58,358 nucleotides of DNA, from assembly GCA_017447805.1 (NCBI GenBank), contig JAFSMR010000037.1, positions 1 to 58,358 of the forward strand, in the 5' to 3' direction. The stretch comes from Kiritimatiellia bacterium. GTDB lineage: Bacteria; Verrucomicrobiota; Kiritimatiellia; RFP12; UBA1067. This document shows positions 24,120 through 33,168 of the stretch, piece after piece. How positions within the stretch are numbered: the first letter of the stretch is position 1; each line of letters starts with the position of its first letter. Made by a program: the position numbers and the translations under genes. The notes beneath the pieces were generated by a model. That model saw nothing but the letters and a program-made list of their open reading frames with translations. It had not been told where the DNA came from and ran no database searches.

Positions 24120-26000
24120 ATGAAGAATATTCTGATTGCCTCTGCGGTGCTTTTCGCACATGTCGCATTTGCGCAAGGCGAGGCGCCGGCAAACGATGCA
24201 ATTGCGCCGGTCGCCGAGGCGCCGGTCGCTCAAGCGGATACACCGGCGCAAACGCCGGCGTATCCCGTATCCGTTGTTGTTGACGACGAGACTACTACAT
24301 ACGACCTTTCTGTCATCGCGGATGCCGAGAACATAAAGGGCGCGAAAGCGTACATCGATGCGTACGCAGACAACGTTCAGAAGGACGAGGCTTTCAAAGT
24401 CCACGAGGCAAAAGCGCTAGAGACGATTCGCGCTGAGAATCGCTTTTTCGGCACCTGGTGGGCGGTGTTCCCCCCGCTATTGGCCATCTTCCTCGCGCTC
24501 ATAACGAAGGAGGTCTATTCGTCACTGTTCGTTGGCATTGTCTCCGGCGCTCTACTTTATTCCGGCTTTTCCTTCGAGCTCACGCTAATGCATGTCGTGA
24601 AGGATGGCTTCATCGGCTCGATTGCCGACGCCTACAACATCGGCATTCTATTCTTCCTCGTTCTTTTAGGCGCGCTCGTGGCGATGATGAACAAGACCGG
24701 CGCATCGGCGGCGTTCGGGAAGTGGGCCCAGACGCATATCAAATCCCGCCTCGGCGCACAGGTTGCGACGATCATCCTCGGTATACTCATTTTCGTGGAT
24801 GACTATTTCAACTGCCTTACCGTCGGCAGCGTGATGCGTCCTGTGACTGACGCTAAGAAGGTTTCGCGCGCAAAGCTCGCGTACCTCATCGATGCGACGG
24901 CTGCGCCTATATGCATCATTGCGCCGATTTCCAGCTGGGCGGCGGCTGTCGCGGGCTTCGCGAAGGGCGCGGGCGCCGAAAGCGGATTCTCGCTCTTCAT
25001 TAGCGCAATCCCCTACAATTTCTACGCAATCCTGACCATCGTCACCATGTTCGCGCTTGCGCTCATGAAATTCGACTTCGGTCCGATGAAACGCCACGAG
25101 GCCGCGACCGCAGCCGGCGAGCCTGACCTTGGCGCGATAGCGGACGCTACCGAGATGCTTGCGAAGAACGATCGCGGCCGCGTCATCGATCTCATCATTC
25201 CCGTCCTGGTGTTGATTGCCTGCTGCATGGTCGGCATGATCTATTCGGGCGGGTACTTCGGCGGCGATAATGCGGGCAACTTCGTGAAAGCGTTCTCAGA
25301 CTCCGATGCCTCGGTCGGCCTCGCGCTCGGTTCGATTGTGGCAATCGTCTTCGCCGTTGCGTTCTATCTCTGCCGCCGCGTAATTTCTTTCCGCGACTGC
25401 ATGGACGCCTTCTCGGAAGGCTTCAAGGCGATGGTTCCCGCAATCATGATTCTCTGCTGCGCCTGGACTCTTAAGACGATGACCGATTCGCTCGGCGCAA
25501 AGGTGTTCATCTCCGATCTCATCAGCGGACCGGCGGCGGGGCTTTGGAACTTCCTCCCGGCGATAATCTTCGTCATCGCGATTATACTCGCGTTCTCGAC
25601 CGGAACGAGCTGGGGCACGTTCGGTATTCTTATTCCTATAGTCCTTGCGGCAATTCCAGGCTCTTCGATGACGATTGTCGCCGTTTCTGCATGCATGGCC
25701 GGCGCGGTCTGCGGCGACCACTGTTCGCCGATTTCCGATACTACGATCATGGCTTCGGCCGGCGCGCAGTGCAACCACATCGTGCATGTGAATACCCAGC
25801 TACCCTACGCCTTGGTCGTCGCGGCTGTCTCGTTCGTCGCCTACATCGTTGCTCCCTTCATCGGCACGGCGTGGATATCGCTTCCGCTGGCCATCTTGCT
25901 AATGCTCGCGACGCTGTTCTTCATTAAGCTCGTCATCAAAGGCCCGGCTTGCGGCGCGGACGATGCAATCGCACACAAGGTTAAGCAGGTCGAAAACTGA
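24120..26000 (+). CDS. NhaC-family Na+/H+ antiporter-like carrier with N-terminal secretion-signal-like extension
   Basis: A 626-aa carrier. The first ~20 residues (MKNILIASAVLFAHVAFAQG) look like a cleavable signal, followed by an Ala/Pro-rich stretch and a soluble segment to about residue 110. About eleven membrane helices follow, with IFVDDYFNCLTVGSVMRPVT and CGDHCSPISDTTIMASAG, hallmarks of the NhaC superfamily. The N-terminal extension is longer than in the short NhaC antiporters. Members of this family exchange Na+ for H+ or for organic substrates. In this operon, amino-acid or Na+-coupled exchange is possible. Confidence 0.85.
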   Translation: MKNILIASAVLFAHVAFAQGEAPANDAIAPVAEAPVAQADTPAQTPAYPVSVVVDDETTTYDLSVIADAENIKGAKAYIDAYADNVQKDEAFKVHEAKALETIRAENRFFGTWWAVFPPLLAIFLALITKEVYSSLFVGIVSGALLYSGFSFELTLMHVVKDGFIGSIADAYNIGILFFLVLLGALVAMMNKTGASAAFGKWAQTHIKSRLGAQVATIILGILIFVDDYFNCLTVGSVMRPVTDAKKVSRAKLAYLIDATAAPICIIAPISSWAAAVAGFAKGAGAESGFSLFISAIPYNFYAILTIVTMFALALMKFDFGPMKRHEAATAAGEPDLGAIADATEMLAKNDRGRVIDLIIPVLVLIACCMVGMIYSGGYFGGDNAGNFVKAFSDSDASVGLALGSIVAIVFAVAFYLCRRVISFRDCMDAFSEGFKAMVPAIMILCCAWTLKTMTDSLGAKVFISDLISGPAAGLWNFLPAIIFVIAIILAFSTGTSWGTFGILIPIVLAAIPGSSMTIVAVSACMAGAVCGDHCSPISDTTIMASAGAQCNHIVHVNTQLPYALVVAAVSFVAYIVAPFIGTAWISLPLAILLMLATLFFIKLVIKGPACGADDAIAHKVKQVEN

Positions 26001-26012
26001 AAGGATCGAAAA

Positions 26013-26786
26013 ATGAAATTGACTAAAGTATTGAAAATAGCGCTTGGGGCGCTTCTCGTGGCCGGATGCAACGAGATGGATGACGCAAATAAGTTATCCG
26101 TCGGGTTTGATGCGGATTTCCCTCCCTACGGCTACAAGGAAGGCTCTGAGTACAAGGGCTTCGACCTCGACCTTGCGCGTGAAGTTTGCACGCGCAAGGG
26201 TTGGAAGTTTGTCGCCTGCCCTATAAACTGGGATGCGAAGGATATGGAGCTCAACTCCGGCGCGATCGACTGCATCTGGAACGGCTTCACGATGCAGGGA
26301 CGCGAAAGCGTTTACGAGTGGACTGTGCCGTATGTCGACAATTCGCAGGTAATCCTCGTGAAATCTGGCTCGCAGATTAAGACTCTCGCGGACCTCGCGG
26401 GGATGGTCGTCGGCGTCCAGACCGATACGCCCGTCCAAAAGGCGCTTTCGAGAGGCGGCGAGAAGGAGTCGCTCGGCGCGACGTTCAAGGAGCTAGTCGT
26501 GATGCCGAACTACAACCAGGCGGTGAACGAACTGAACATGGGCGGCGTTGACGCCGTGGCGATGGATGTGGGAGTAGCCAAGAAGAAGATGGCGGATCTC
26601 CCCGGCAAATTCGAGATGCTATCAGAAATCGTGATGACCGAAACCTACGGCATAGGTTTCAAGAAGGGCAATACCGCGCTCAAGGACGAGGTCGAGGCAA
26701 CCCTCAAAGAAATCTTCGCCGATGGCACGGGCGCCGCGATCGCCGAGAAGTACGGCATAGAACAGGCTTCGCTTTTGCTCAAGTAG
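26013..26786 (+). CDS. Amino-acid ABC transporter substrate-binding lipoprotein
   Basis: A 257-aa periplasmic binding protein of the SBP_bac_3 family. It has a lipoprotein signal with lipobox LLVAGC (Cys at about residue 19). GFDADFPPYGYKEG and YKGFDLDLAREVC are the family's first two binding-site segments, and NGFTMQGRESVYEWTVPYVD is the third. The segment GVQTDTPVQKAL covers the hinge. AAAGGA lies before the ATG. It would bind a polar or charged amino acid and deliver it to the permease encoded next. Confidence 0.92.
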   Translation: MKLTKVLKIALGALLVAGCNEMDDANKLSVGFDADFPPYGYKEGSEYKGFDLDLAREVCTRKGWKFVACPINWDAKDMELNSGAIDCIWNGFTMQGRESVYEWTVPYVDNSQVILVKSGSQIKTLADLAGMVVGVQTDTPVQKALSRGGEKESLGATFKELVVMPNYNQAVNELNMGGVDAVAMDVGVAKKKMADLPGKFEMLSEIVMTETYGIGFKKGNTALKDEVEATLKEIFADGTGAAIAEKYGIEQASLLLK

Positions 26787-26795
26787 GCGAGCGAC

Positions 26796-27446
26796 ATGAC
26801 ATTCTCGTCGATGATTGTAGATCTTCTCGGAGGCCTTTTTGTCTCCGTGGAGATCTTTGTCTGGACTCTTGTTCTGGCGTTGCCGTTCGGATTCTTTGTG
26901 GCGCTTGGGCGAATGTCCTCCAATCTGTTCGTTGCGGCGTTCTTTCGCATCTTTATTTCCATCGTGCGCGGAACGCCGCTTATGTTGCAGATTATGTTCG
27001 TTTACTTCGCGCCGTATTTCTTCTTCGAGATGCCGCTGTCGAAGTATCCGCGAATCTTGGCAACCGTAATCGCATTCGCGATCAACTATTCGGCCTACTT
27101 TGCCGAAATCTACCGCGGCGGCATTCTTTCGATTGATGGCGGCCAGCGCGAAGCTGCCAAGGCGCTTGGAATGAGCCGCGCGCAGACTTTCTTGCGCATC
27201 ATCCTGCCCCAGACGATAAAGCGCGTCATTCCGGCTGTCGGCAACGAGGTAATAACGCTTGTCAAGGATACCTCCCTCGCGTTCACGATCGCCGTCATGG
27301 AAATGTTTGCGATTGCAAAGCAACTCTCGAGCGCGAATACTTCGATGACGCCGCTTGTTGCTGCAGGCGTTTTCTACTATTTGTTCAATTACGCCGTCGC
27401 CTGGACGATGGAGAGAATCGAAAAGCACTTCGCTTACTACGACTGA
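26796..27446 (+). CDS. Amino-acid ABC transporter permease (HisM/GlnP type)
   Basis: A 216-aa inner-membrane permease with about five helices. IVRGTPLMLQIMFVYF and EIYRGGILSIDGGQREAAKALGMSRAQ hold the EAA loop that contacts the ATPase, and ILPQTIKRVIPAVGNE is family-typical. It ends the operon. A single permease would act as a homodimer. The operon order ATPase - barrel protein - NhaC carrier - binding protein - permease is unusual. Confidence 0.92.
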   Translation: MTFSSMIVDLLGGLFVSVEIFVWTLVLALPFGFFVALGRMSSNLFVAAFFRIFISIVRGTPLMLQIMFVYFAPYFFFEMPLSKYPRILATVIAFAINYSAYFAEIYRGGILSIDGGQREAAKALGMSRAQTFLRIILPQTIKRVIPAVGNEVITLVKDTSLAFTIAVMEMFAIAKQLSSANTSMTPLVAAGVFYYLFNYAVAWTMERIEKHFAYYD

Positions 27447-27479
27447 GCGCTCCTCGCAATGTCGAATGTCGAATGGTAG

Positions 27480-27692
27480 GACGCAAGTACCGTTTATTTT
27501 TTTGACGCTACTTTCGTCCACGGTCGCAAGTACCGTCAAAATTCTGACGCTACCTTCGTCCACGGTCGCAAGTACCGTCAAAATTTTGACGCTACCTTCG
27601 CCCAGGGCGCAAACAGGTTCAAAATTTTGACGCTACCTTCGCCCACGGTCGCAACCACCGTCAAAATTCTGACGCTACTTGCAACCAGGGTC
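27480..27692. repeat. Five-copy 42-bp tandem repeat
   Basis: Units start at 27481, 27523, 27565, about 27605 and 27648. Each holds the palindrome CGTCAAAATTTTGACG or a one-base variant, so single strands could form a row of hairpins. Because 42 is a multiple of three, both strands stay open; the minus strand reads a 14-residue repeat of the VKILTVLATVDEGS type. No start or partner domain supports expression. The stretch 27693-27930 after it shows nothing else I recognise. Confidence 0.85.
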
Positions 27693-27933
27693 GTATCGTT
27701 GAAGGTTGCAGGTTTTGAATGTTGAAGGTTGTAGAAGCTTTTAATGTGAAAATGTTGCCAATTAGGGAAACGGGCAAGACCCGTTTCCCAAAAATTGAAA
27801 TACCGAAAAACTGCCGAAAAGCCCGCAATTTGCTCAAATCTTTTGTCTAAAACACAATTCCCAACTGATAATACAAGACCTAAATTCTCACTTAAGATAT
27901 TACGGCGCCACCATAACATGATGGGCTAAACAG

Positions 27934-27962
27934 TTGAGATTTTTGCCGGAATATTGTATAAT
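27934..27962 (+). promoter_or_regulatory. Promoter upstream of the UvrA-type remnant
   Basis: TTGAGA at 27934-27939, a 17-base spacer and TATAAT at 27957-27962, followed by ATGCGCCGTT as after the rpsB promoter. It may now drive the acetyltransferase gene at 28206. Confidence 0.65.
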
Positions 27963-27992
27963 ATGCGCCGTTAGACATAAGAGAAACCATCA

Positions 27993-28180
27993 ATGACCAA
28001 CTCTGACGAGATACGCATTGCCGAAGCTTGCGAGAACAACTTGAAGCATGTAAGCCTGACGATCCCCAAGGGGAAGCTCGTCGTGTTAGCGGGCGTGTCG
28101 GGGCGCGGCAAGTTGTCCTCACCGGAACGCCGCGCGATCTCATTGTTTGCCCGACCTCAAAATGGATGGCAGGCATGTAA
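27993..28180 (+). pseudogene. UvrA-type ABC ATPase reduced to its two ends by internal deletion
   Basis: The 5' part reads [20 protein letters not shown] and then [11 protein letters not shown], the N terminus and a damaged Walker A (SGRGKLSS against SGSGKSSL) of a UvrA homologue. At about 28108 it switches frame to [20 protein letters not shown], the usual C-terminal end of UvrA-like proteins, and stops at 28178-28180. Several hundred codons are missing between the two. The pieces are out of frame with each other, so no function is possible. The class (true UvrA or a UvrA-like paralogue) cannot be told. Confidence 0.75.
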
Positions 28181-28205
28181 ACATGACAAGAAAGGAACTT
28201 GAATA

Positions 28206-28760
28206 ATGACTAATAAAGAGCTACGTGATATTGGCGAATTGTACGACGCCAACTACGATCCGGAGCTGACGAGGCTTTTGGACGAGTGCAAGGATAAATG
28301 CTGGGAATATAACCAAATAAAGCCCAGTGATTGGGCGGCGAAGGATGCGAAGCTGCGCGAAATAATCGGCAGCGTCGGCCAAGGCGTTCGTGTTCAAGCG
28401 CCTTTCTGGTGCGACTATGGCAGTAACATCACCTTCGGCGAGAATTTCTACGCGAATCACGGCCTCGTCATTCTCGATGGTGCGAAGGTCGTTTTCGGCA
28501 AGAATGTGTTCGTTGCCCCCAACTGCGGCTTCCATACTGCTGGGCATCCCCTCGATGCCGAGCGCCGCAACAAAGGTTTAGAGTACGCGCGGCCCATCAC
28601 TGTCGGCGACAACGTATGGTTTGGTGCGGGCGTTCAGGTTCTTCCCGGCGTGACGATTGGTGAAGGCGTGGTCGTGGCCGCAGGGGCCGTGGTAAATAAG
28701 GATGTTCCGCCCCACACGCTCGTCGCTGGCGTTCCGGCGAAGGTCGTAAAAGAGATTTGA
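28206..28760 (+). CDS. Sugar O-acetyltransferase, maltose/galactoside acetyltransferase family
   Basis: A 184-aa hexapeptide acetyltransferase. The N-terminal helical part (ELRDIGELYDANYDPELTRL) is the Mac domain. The left-handed beta-helix follows with hexad repeats, the catalytic histidine region NCGFHTAGHPLDAERRNKG and the acetyl-CoA end PGVTIGEGVVVAAGAVVNKD...VAGVPAKVVKEI. AAAGGAAC precedes the ATG. Length is normal for the family. It is close in type to the enzymes whose 3' ends survive as remnants at 8.2-8.9 kb. The substrate sugar is unknown. Confidence 0.9.
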   Translation: MTNKELRDIGELYDANYDPELTRLLDECKDKCWEYNQIKPSDWAAKDAKLREIIGSVGQGVRVQAPFWCDYGSNITFGENFYANHGLVILDGAKVVFGKNVFVAPNCGFHTAGHPLDAERRNKGLEYARPITVGDNVWFGAGVQVLPGVTIGEGVVVAAGAVVNKDVPPHTLVAGVPAKVVKEI

Positions 28761-28773
28761 AAGGAATCCTACC

Positions 28774-28869
28774 GTGCATTGGTCGGGCGCATTTGCCGCA
28801 TACATGCTCGGCAGTGTCGGCCTTGGTCTCGCGGCGGTTGCAATGGGTTACTTAATCGCCAGACCATGA
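28774..28869 (+). CDS. Tiny single-helix membrane peptide (candidate)
   Basis: A 31-codon frame from GTG reads HWSGAFAAYMLGSVGLGLAA then VAMGYLIARP and a stop. It holds one hydrophobic helix with small-residue packing and a positive end. AAAGGAAT lies upstream. It follows the acetyltransferase by 13 bases. It is too short to judge homology; the helix and the ribosome site are the only support. Confidence 0.35.
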   Translation: MHWSGAFAAYMLGSVGLGLAAVAMGYLIARP

Positions 28870-29053
28870 AGGACAAAAAGGATTTGTTGCACTCCGTTGC
28901 ATAAACAGATGTTGGCGGGTTTGGGAAAATGGGGAATGAGTTAGCAGTCAGTAGCTTTTATTTAATTTAGTATGTAGGTCATGTAGAATATGTAGTTGGA
29001 GTTACGCGTTAAAATTTTAATTTGCCGAGCACAAAATTTTTCGGGTGGGGTGC

Positions 29054-29082
29054 TAGACTTTGACCACAGAATTTGCTATAAT
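29054..29082 (+). promoter_or_regulatory. Promoter of secDF
   Basis: TAGACT at 29054-29059 (four of six consensus bases), a 17-base spacer and TATAAT at 29077-29082. The rest of the 28870-29118 gap is A/T-rich with no other feature I can support. Confidence 0.55.
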
Positions 29083-29118
29083 GTTCGCCAAATTGCTTAT
29101 AATAAGGATGAAAAAGTG

Positions 29119-31761
29119 ATGTTAAAGGACTCGATTGCCCGCAATAACTTGTGGAAATGGCTGGTTTTAGGCCTATTAGCTGTAATTTCAGTGAAAGTGG
29201 CGTATCCGCCGGCAGAAAAAATCAGGCGAGGTCTCGACCTCGCGGGCGGTACAAGCTTCACGCTAGGAATAGATAAGGAGGCGTTGGCCGAGACTATCGT
29301 TGCAGCCGATTTGAGCCTTACTAATAATGCCCCGGCGGTGGAAGCGAAGATTAACGAGACGCTTAAAGATTGCGATGAGTGTATCATTTCGGTCATTCGC
29401 CGCCGTGTTGACGCGATGGGTCAGAATGAACCTGTAATCCAGACTCTTTCTACCGACCATCGTCTGCTAGTGCAGTTGCCTGGCGCCGATGAGAAGGAAC
29501 GCGATGCTGCTCGTGAGCGTCTTCTTAGCGCCGCGTATCTCGAATTTCGTCTCACTCACCCGAATGACGAAGATGAAGTTGCGAAGGTGCTCTCGAAAGA
29601 TATCGCACCAGAAGGTTACAGGAAAAAAGGCCGCGGGTATGAAAGAACCGAGGATTGGGCTACGCTTTCCAAGGTTCCTGGCTATGAAGCAAGGCTTGCA
29701 GCATTCCAGACGAAGGATGATCGCTATCGCTTTATGCTGGAAAAGCGCCGCGAAGGGACTGAGCCCGGCAGCCCGGTAATCTATGTTCCTCACTTTGTTT
29801 CTCGCAAGGTGAACCTCACGGGCGATGATCTCGAAAGAGCTTCTTGGCAGCGCGATTCGGTAAAGGGTAGCTATGAAGTGAACTTCCGTCTAACAGCAAA
29901 GGGTGGCGAAAAGTTCTCGAAGCTCACGCGCGAATATAAGGCCGGTGGATCGAAGAATCCTAAAGCAAAGGGTCGCGCGCTTGCCATTATTCTCGATAAT
30001 GAATTGATTTCTGCGCCTACGATTAATGATGTAATCGATACGGAAGGACGTATTACCGGCAACTTCACGCGTGAAGAGGCGCGCCGTCTAGCGGATGATT
30101 TGAACGCCGGTGCTTTGCCTGCTCCGCTCAAGATCCTTTCTGAAACCACGGTAAGCCCGACAGTTGGACAAGATGCCATTAGTTCGGGCATTACGGCTTC
30201 CATCATCGGCTTTATGCTGGTTGCGATTTTCATGTTCATTTACTACTGGTATGCAGGTCTCGTTGCGGATGTCGCGCTCTTTCTTAATATAGCGCTTCTT
30301 CCTACGGCCCTCGTTCTTGTAGCAAATATCCTCGGCGTTTTTGCTAAAGATGCGTCGATGGGCGGCGGCTCGCTGCAGCTTCCCGTGTTGACGATGCCTG
30401 GTATCGCAGGTCTCGTTCTTACTCTCGGCATGGCGGTTGATGCGAATGTGCTTATCTTCGAGAGAATCCGTGAAGAATTCCAGAAGGGGTCAAATGCCGG
30501 AACTGCGGTTAAAAATGGCTATGGCCGCGCATTTACCGCAATTTTCGACTCTAACTTGACTACTATCATTACGGGCATCATTCTCTTCATCGTCGGCACA
30601 GGCCCAGTGCGTGGTTTTGCGATTATGCTTACCGCAGGCGTAGTGCTTTCGATGTTCACCGCGCTCGTCGTAACGCGTCTAGTGTTTGACCGACTAGTCA
30701 AGCCTGAAAGCACCAAGCCTTTCAAGATGCTTCAGTTTTTCAAGGCTCCAAAATTCGACTTCCTCCGGTTTGGCAAGTGGACGACTATTGGTTCGTGGGC
30801 GCTCATTGCGCTTACGCTAATCATCTTCGGCATTAGGCTTTGCATTAACCGTGCATCGGTTCTCGCCGTAGATTTGACGGGCGGAACTTCGATTGTTTTC
30901 AATGTCGACAAGGATAACAAGCCGACTGTCGCTGAAATCCGCGATACGCTCAAGCCTTTCGATAATGCTATCGTAATCCAGTATCAGGATAATTCCACTA
31001 AGGAATTCGAGGTAGTCGGTGAAAATGGCGAAAAGAAAGTCGAGAAGAAGGATGTCGCAACATTGCTCGTAAAGACCGGCGAAACTGGTGAAACCAAGAA
31101 AGGCAAGTCTATCGCGAAGGGCGATGTAGGCGTCTATATTAAGGGCGTTCTTGCCGAGCGCTTCCCGCAGGCAGGCTTTGGCGACGATAATTCGATTGAT
31201 TCGAAGGATGAAGTCGGTTCGGTCGTTGGTGAAGATTTGAAGAGTTCAGGAACGAAGGCGGTAATCTTCTCGCTTATCGCGATTCTGATTTATGTCGGCT
31301 TCCGCTTTGAATTCGGATTCGGCCTCGGCGGTCTCGTTGCTCTCGCGCACGACGCGTTGATTTCGCTTGGTCTCTTCTCGCTTTGCGGCCGTCAAGTTTC
31401 GCTTATTGTTATTACCGCGCTATTGACGATTATCGGTTACTCGATTAACGATACGATTGTAGTGTTCGACCGCATCCGTGAAGCTTGCCGTCATGATAAG
31501 CGCTCTAGCTTCTACGATATTTGCAACACTGCTATCAACAGTTGCTTGTCGCGTACGGTAATTACTTCGGTAACGACACTCTTCGCGGTTCTCGCGCTCT
31601 TCCTGTTCAGCAACGGCTCGATCTTCGATTTCGCGCTTACGATGCTGATTGGTATCTTCGCCGGAACATATTCTTCGGTCTTTATCGCGACCCCGATTAT
31701 GTATTGGTGGTATCGTGGTAAGAAGCCCAGCTTCGAAGAAGAGGAGAAGAAGGCCGAATGA
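29119..31761 (+). CDS. secDF: Protein translocase SecDF, fused form
   Basis: An 880-aa fusion of SecD and SecF, which use the proton-motive force to pull proteins through the Sec channel. The SecD half has RRGLDLAGGTSFTLGID, QLPGADEKERDAARERL and the membrane block with VGQDAISSG and MAVDANVLIFERIREE. The SecF half begins about residue 535 with VDLTGGTSIVFNV and ends with SINDTIVVFDRIREA and MLIGIFAGTYSSVFIATPI. I chose the ATG at 29119: AAGGA lies ten bases upstream and the first helix follows directly. The open frame upstream (from 28996) has no similarity. It overlaps plsY by four bases. Confidence 0.95.
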   Translation: MLKDSIARNNLWKWLVLGLLAVISVKVAYPPAEKIRRGLDLAGGTSFTLGIDKEALAETIVAADLSLTNNAPAVEAKINETLKDCDECIISVIRRRVDAMGQNEPVIQTLSTDHRLLVQLPGADEKERDAARERLLSAAYLEFRLTHPNDEDEVAKVLSKDIAPEGYRKKGRGYERTEDWATLSKVPGYEARLAAFQTKDDRYRFMLEKRREGTEPGSPVIYVPHFVSRKVNLTGDDLERASWQRDSVKGSYEVNFRLTAKGGEKFSKLTREYKAGGSKNPKAKGRALAIILDNELISAPTINDVIDTEGRITGNFTREEARRLADDLNAGALPAPLKILSETTVSPTVGQDAISSGITASIIGFMLVAIFMFIYYWYAGLVADVALFLNIALLPTALVLVANILGVFAKDASMGGGSLQLPVLTMPGIAGLVLTLGMAVDANVLIFERIREEFQKGSNAGTAVKNGYGRAFTAIFDSNLTTIITGIILFIVGTGPVRGFAIMLTAGVVLSMFTALVVTRLVFDRLVKPESTKPFKMLQFFKAPKFDFLRFGKWTTIGSWALIALTLIIFGIRLCINRASVLAVDLTGGTSIVFNVDKDNKPTVAEIRDTLKPFDNAIVIQYQDNSTKEFEVVGENGEKKVEKKDVATLLVKTGETGETKKGKSIAKGDVGVYIKGVLAERFPQAGFGDDNSIDSKDEVGSVVGEDLKSSGTKAVIFSLIAILIYVGFRFEFGFGLGGLVALAHDALISLGLFSLCGRQVSLIVITALLTIIGYSINDTIVVFDRIREACRHDKRSSFYDICNTAINSCLSRTVITSVTTLFAVLALFLFSNGSIFDFALTMLIGIFAGTYSSVFIATPIMYWWYRGKKPSFEEEEKKAE

Positions 31762-32396
31762 CGGCTTTAACGGTCATAATAGCCGCGTATCTTATCGGCG
31801 GAATTCCATTCGGGTTCCTGATTGGCAAGATGCGCGGCATAGATATTCGCACGGTTGGCTCCAAAAATATTGGAGCCACCAATGTTTTCCGCTCGGTCGG
31901 CAAGAGCTGGGGACTTCTCGCTTTCGCGCTTGATTTTCTCAAAGGGTTTCTGCCGTGCCTTGCAGTGAAAATTCTCGTCTCGCGCGGAGTAATTTGCGAG
32001 TCTTGGCTTCCCCTCGTTGTCGGCATCTTATGCGTGGTCGGCCACATGCTTACGCCTTATATGAAATTCAAGGGCGGCAAGGGGGTCGCGACTGCATTTG
32101 GTATGCTAGTCGCGCTTGTGCCGTCGCTAGTCGGTGTTGCGTTTGCCGTGTTTATCGTATTCTTTGCGCTCTCGAACTATATATCGCTAGGCTCTTGCAT
32201 GGCTGCGGCGTTTCTCGCTATCGGCGTTTGGTTCCCGTGGCTTGGTACTAGGGGCTGGCATGATTTGCCGCAGGCGATTCTCGTTACGCTGATTAGTATT
32301 TTCGTTATTTGGAAACATCGCTCTAACATAAAGAGATTGGTTTCCGGAACGGAAAATAAGATTTATATCTTCAGTAAAGCCCCTAAAAGCGCTTGA
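31758..32396 (+). CDS. plsY: Acyl-phosphate:glycerol-3-phosphate acyltransferase
   Basis: A 212-aa multi-pass membrane enzyme that makes lysophosphatidate from acyl phosphate and glycerol-3-phosphate, the first step of phospholipid synthesis. Motifs: GGIPFGFLIGK, then SKNIGATNVFRSVGK, then FKGGKGVATAFG, all PlsY signatures. The C-terminal WKHRSNIKRL is also typical. It overlaps the end of secDF (ATGA), so it is cotranscribed with it. Confidence 0.95.
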   Translation: MTALTVIIAAYLIGGIPFGFLIGKMRGIDIRTVGSKNIGATNVFRSVGKSWGLLAFALDFLKGFLPCLAVKILVSRGVICESWLPLVVGILCVVGHMLTPYMKFKGGKGVATAFGMLVALVPSLVGVAFAVFIVFFALSNYISLGSCMAAAFLAIGVWFPWLGTRGWHDLPQAILVTLISIFVIWKHRSNIKRLVSGTENKIYIFSKAPKSA

Positions 32397-32400
32397 AGAA

Positions 32401-33138
32401 GTGAAATACACTTACCTATATCAGACGAAGCAGAACGAAAACAAGAGCGGCGAAATAAAGGCGCCGAATCGTGCCGAGGCGTATGCCGCTTTGCGAAAGC
32501 AAGGAATCCGCCCGTATCGTCTTATAGGGGATGATCCAAAGAATTGGCGACCATGGATAATTGGCGGCGTTATTGCGTCTCTTGTAGTCGTAATCGCGGC
32601 CTTGCTATTTTCGCTTTATTCCAAGAATGGCGGCGGGAACACGGATTTGTTTGCGCCTGCGAAAAGAGCTCAGATTTCCGGTGATATTCATGAAATCGCC
32701 AGAATGGCCGAGAATAATTGGGCAGATGTCCTTTCGACCAATCTCGATCGATTGCTTTCCGCCTACGCTCAACCGGGTTGGAATCTCGGCGCCGTCAACA
32801 TGGAAGAAGTGGATCTCGATGTTTTGGAAGCAGAATTGGCAACACCTTTAGAGAGGCGTGAAGATGAACGGCAAGAAGTGCGCGAACTTAAAAATATAAT
32901 AAGTGCGATGCGCGCAGATTTGAAGGCTCATATTGTCAACGGCGGCACGATTCGCGATTATCTCGAATTTCTCGAAGAGCGCCAACAGCGCGAATGCGAT
33001 ATTCGCGCAAAAGCGCTGGAGACGCTCGAAAAAGCGCCGGACGATATGAAACGTCGCGCTTGGGCAAATCTGAATACTCGCCTTGCGGATATGGGGCTTG
33101 CTCCTCTCCCGGAACCGGGGAGAGAAATCGGAAATTAG
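32401..33138 (+). CDS. Single-helix membrane protein with GspF-like N terminus, unknown function
   Basis: A 245-aa protein starting at GTG four bases after plsY. Residues 1-40 (YTYLYQTKQNENKSGEIKAP then NRAEAYAALRKQGIRPYRL) resemble the small N-terminal element found at the start of type II secretion GspF proteins. One membrane helix (~51-70, IIGGVIASLVVVIAALLFSL) follows, then a helical, charged region with possible coiled coil to the end (LERREDERQEVRELKN). No catalytic motif is seen. It is probably part of the secDF-plsY operon. Heptad repeats follow the stop. Confidence 0.7.
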   Translation: MKYTYLYQTKQNENKSGEIKAPNRAEAYAALRKQGIRPYRLIGDDPKNWRPWIIGGVIASLVVVIAALLFSLYSKNGGGNTDLFAPAKRAQISGDIHEIARMAENNWADVLSTNLDRLLSAYAQPGWNLGAVNMEEVDLDVLEAELATPLERREDERQEVRELKNIISAMRADLKAHIVNGGTIRDYLEFLEERQQRECDIRAKALETLEKAPDDMKRRAWANLNTRLADMGLAPLPEPGREIGN

Positions 33139-33168
33139 TAATTAGAAGTTAGAAATTAGGAATTAGTG

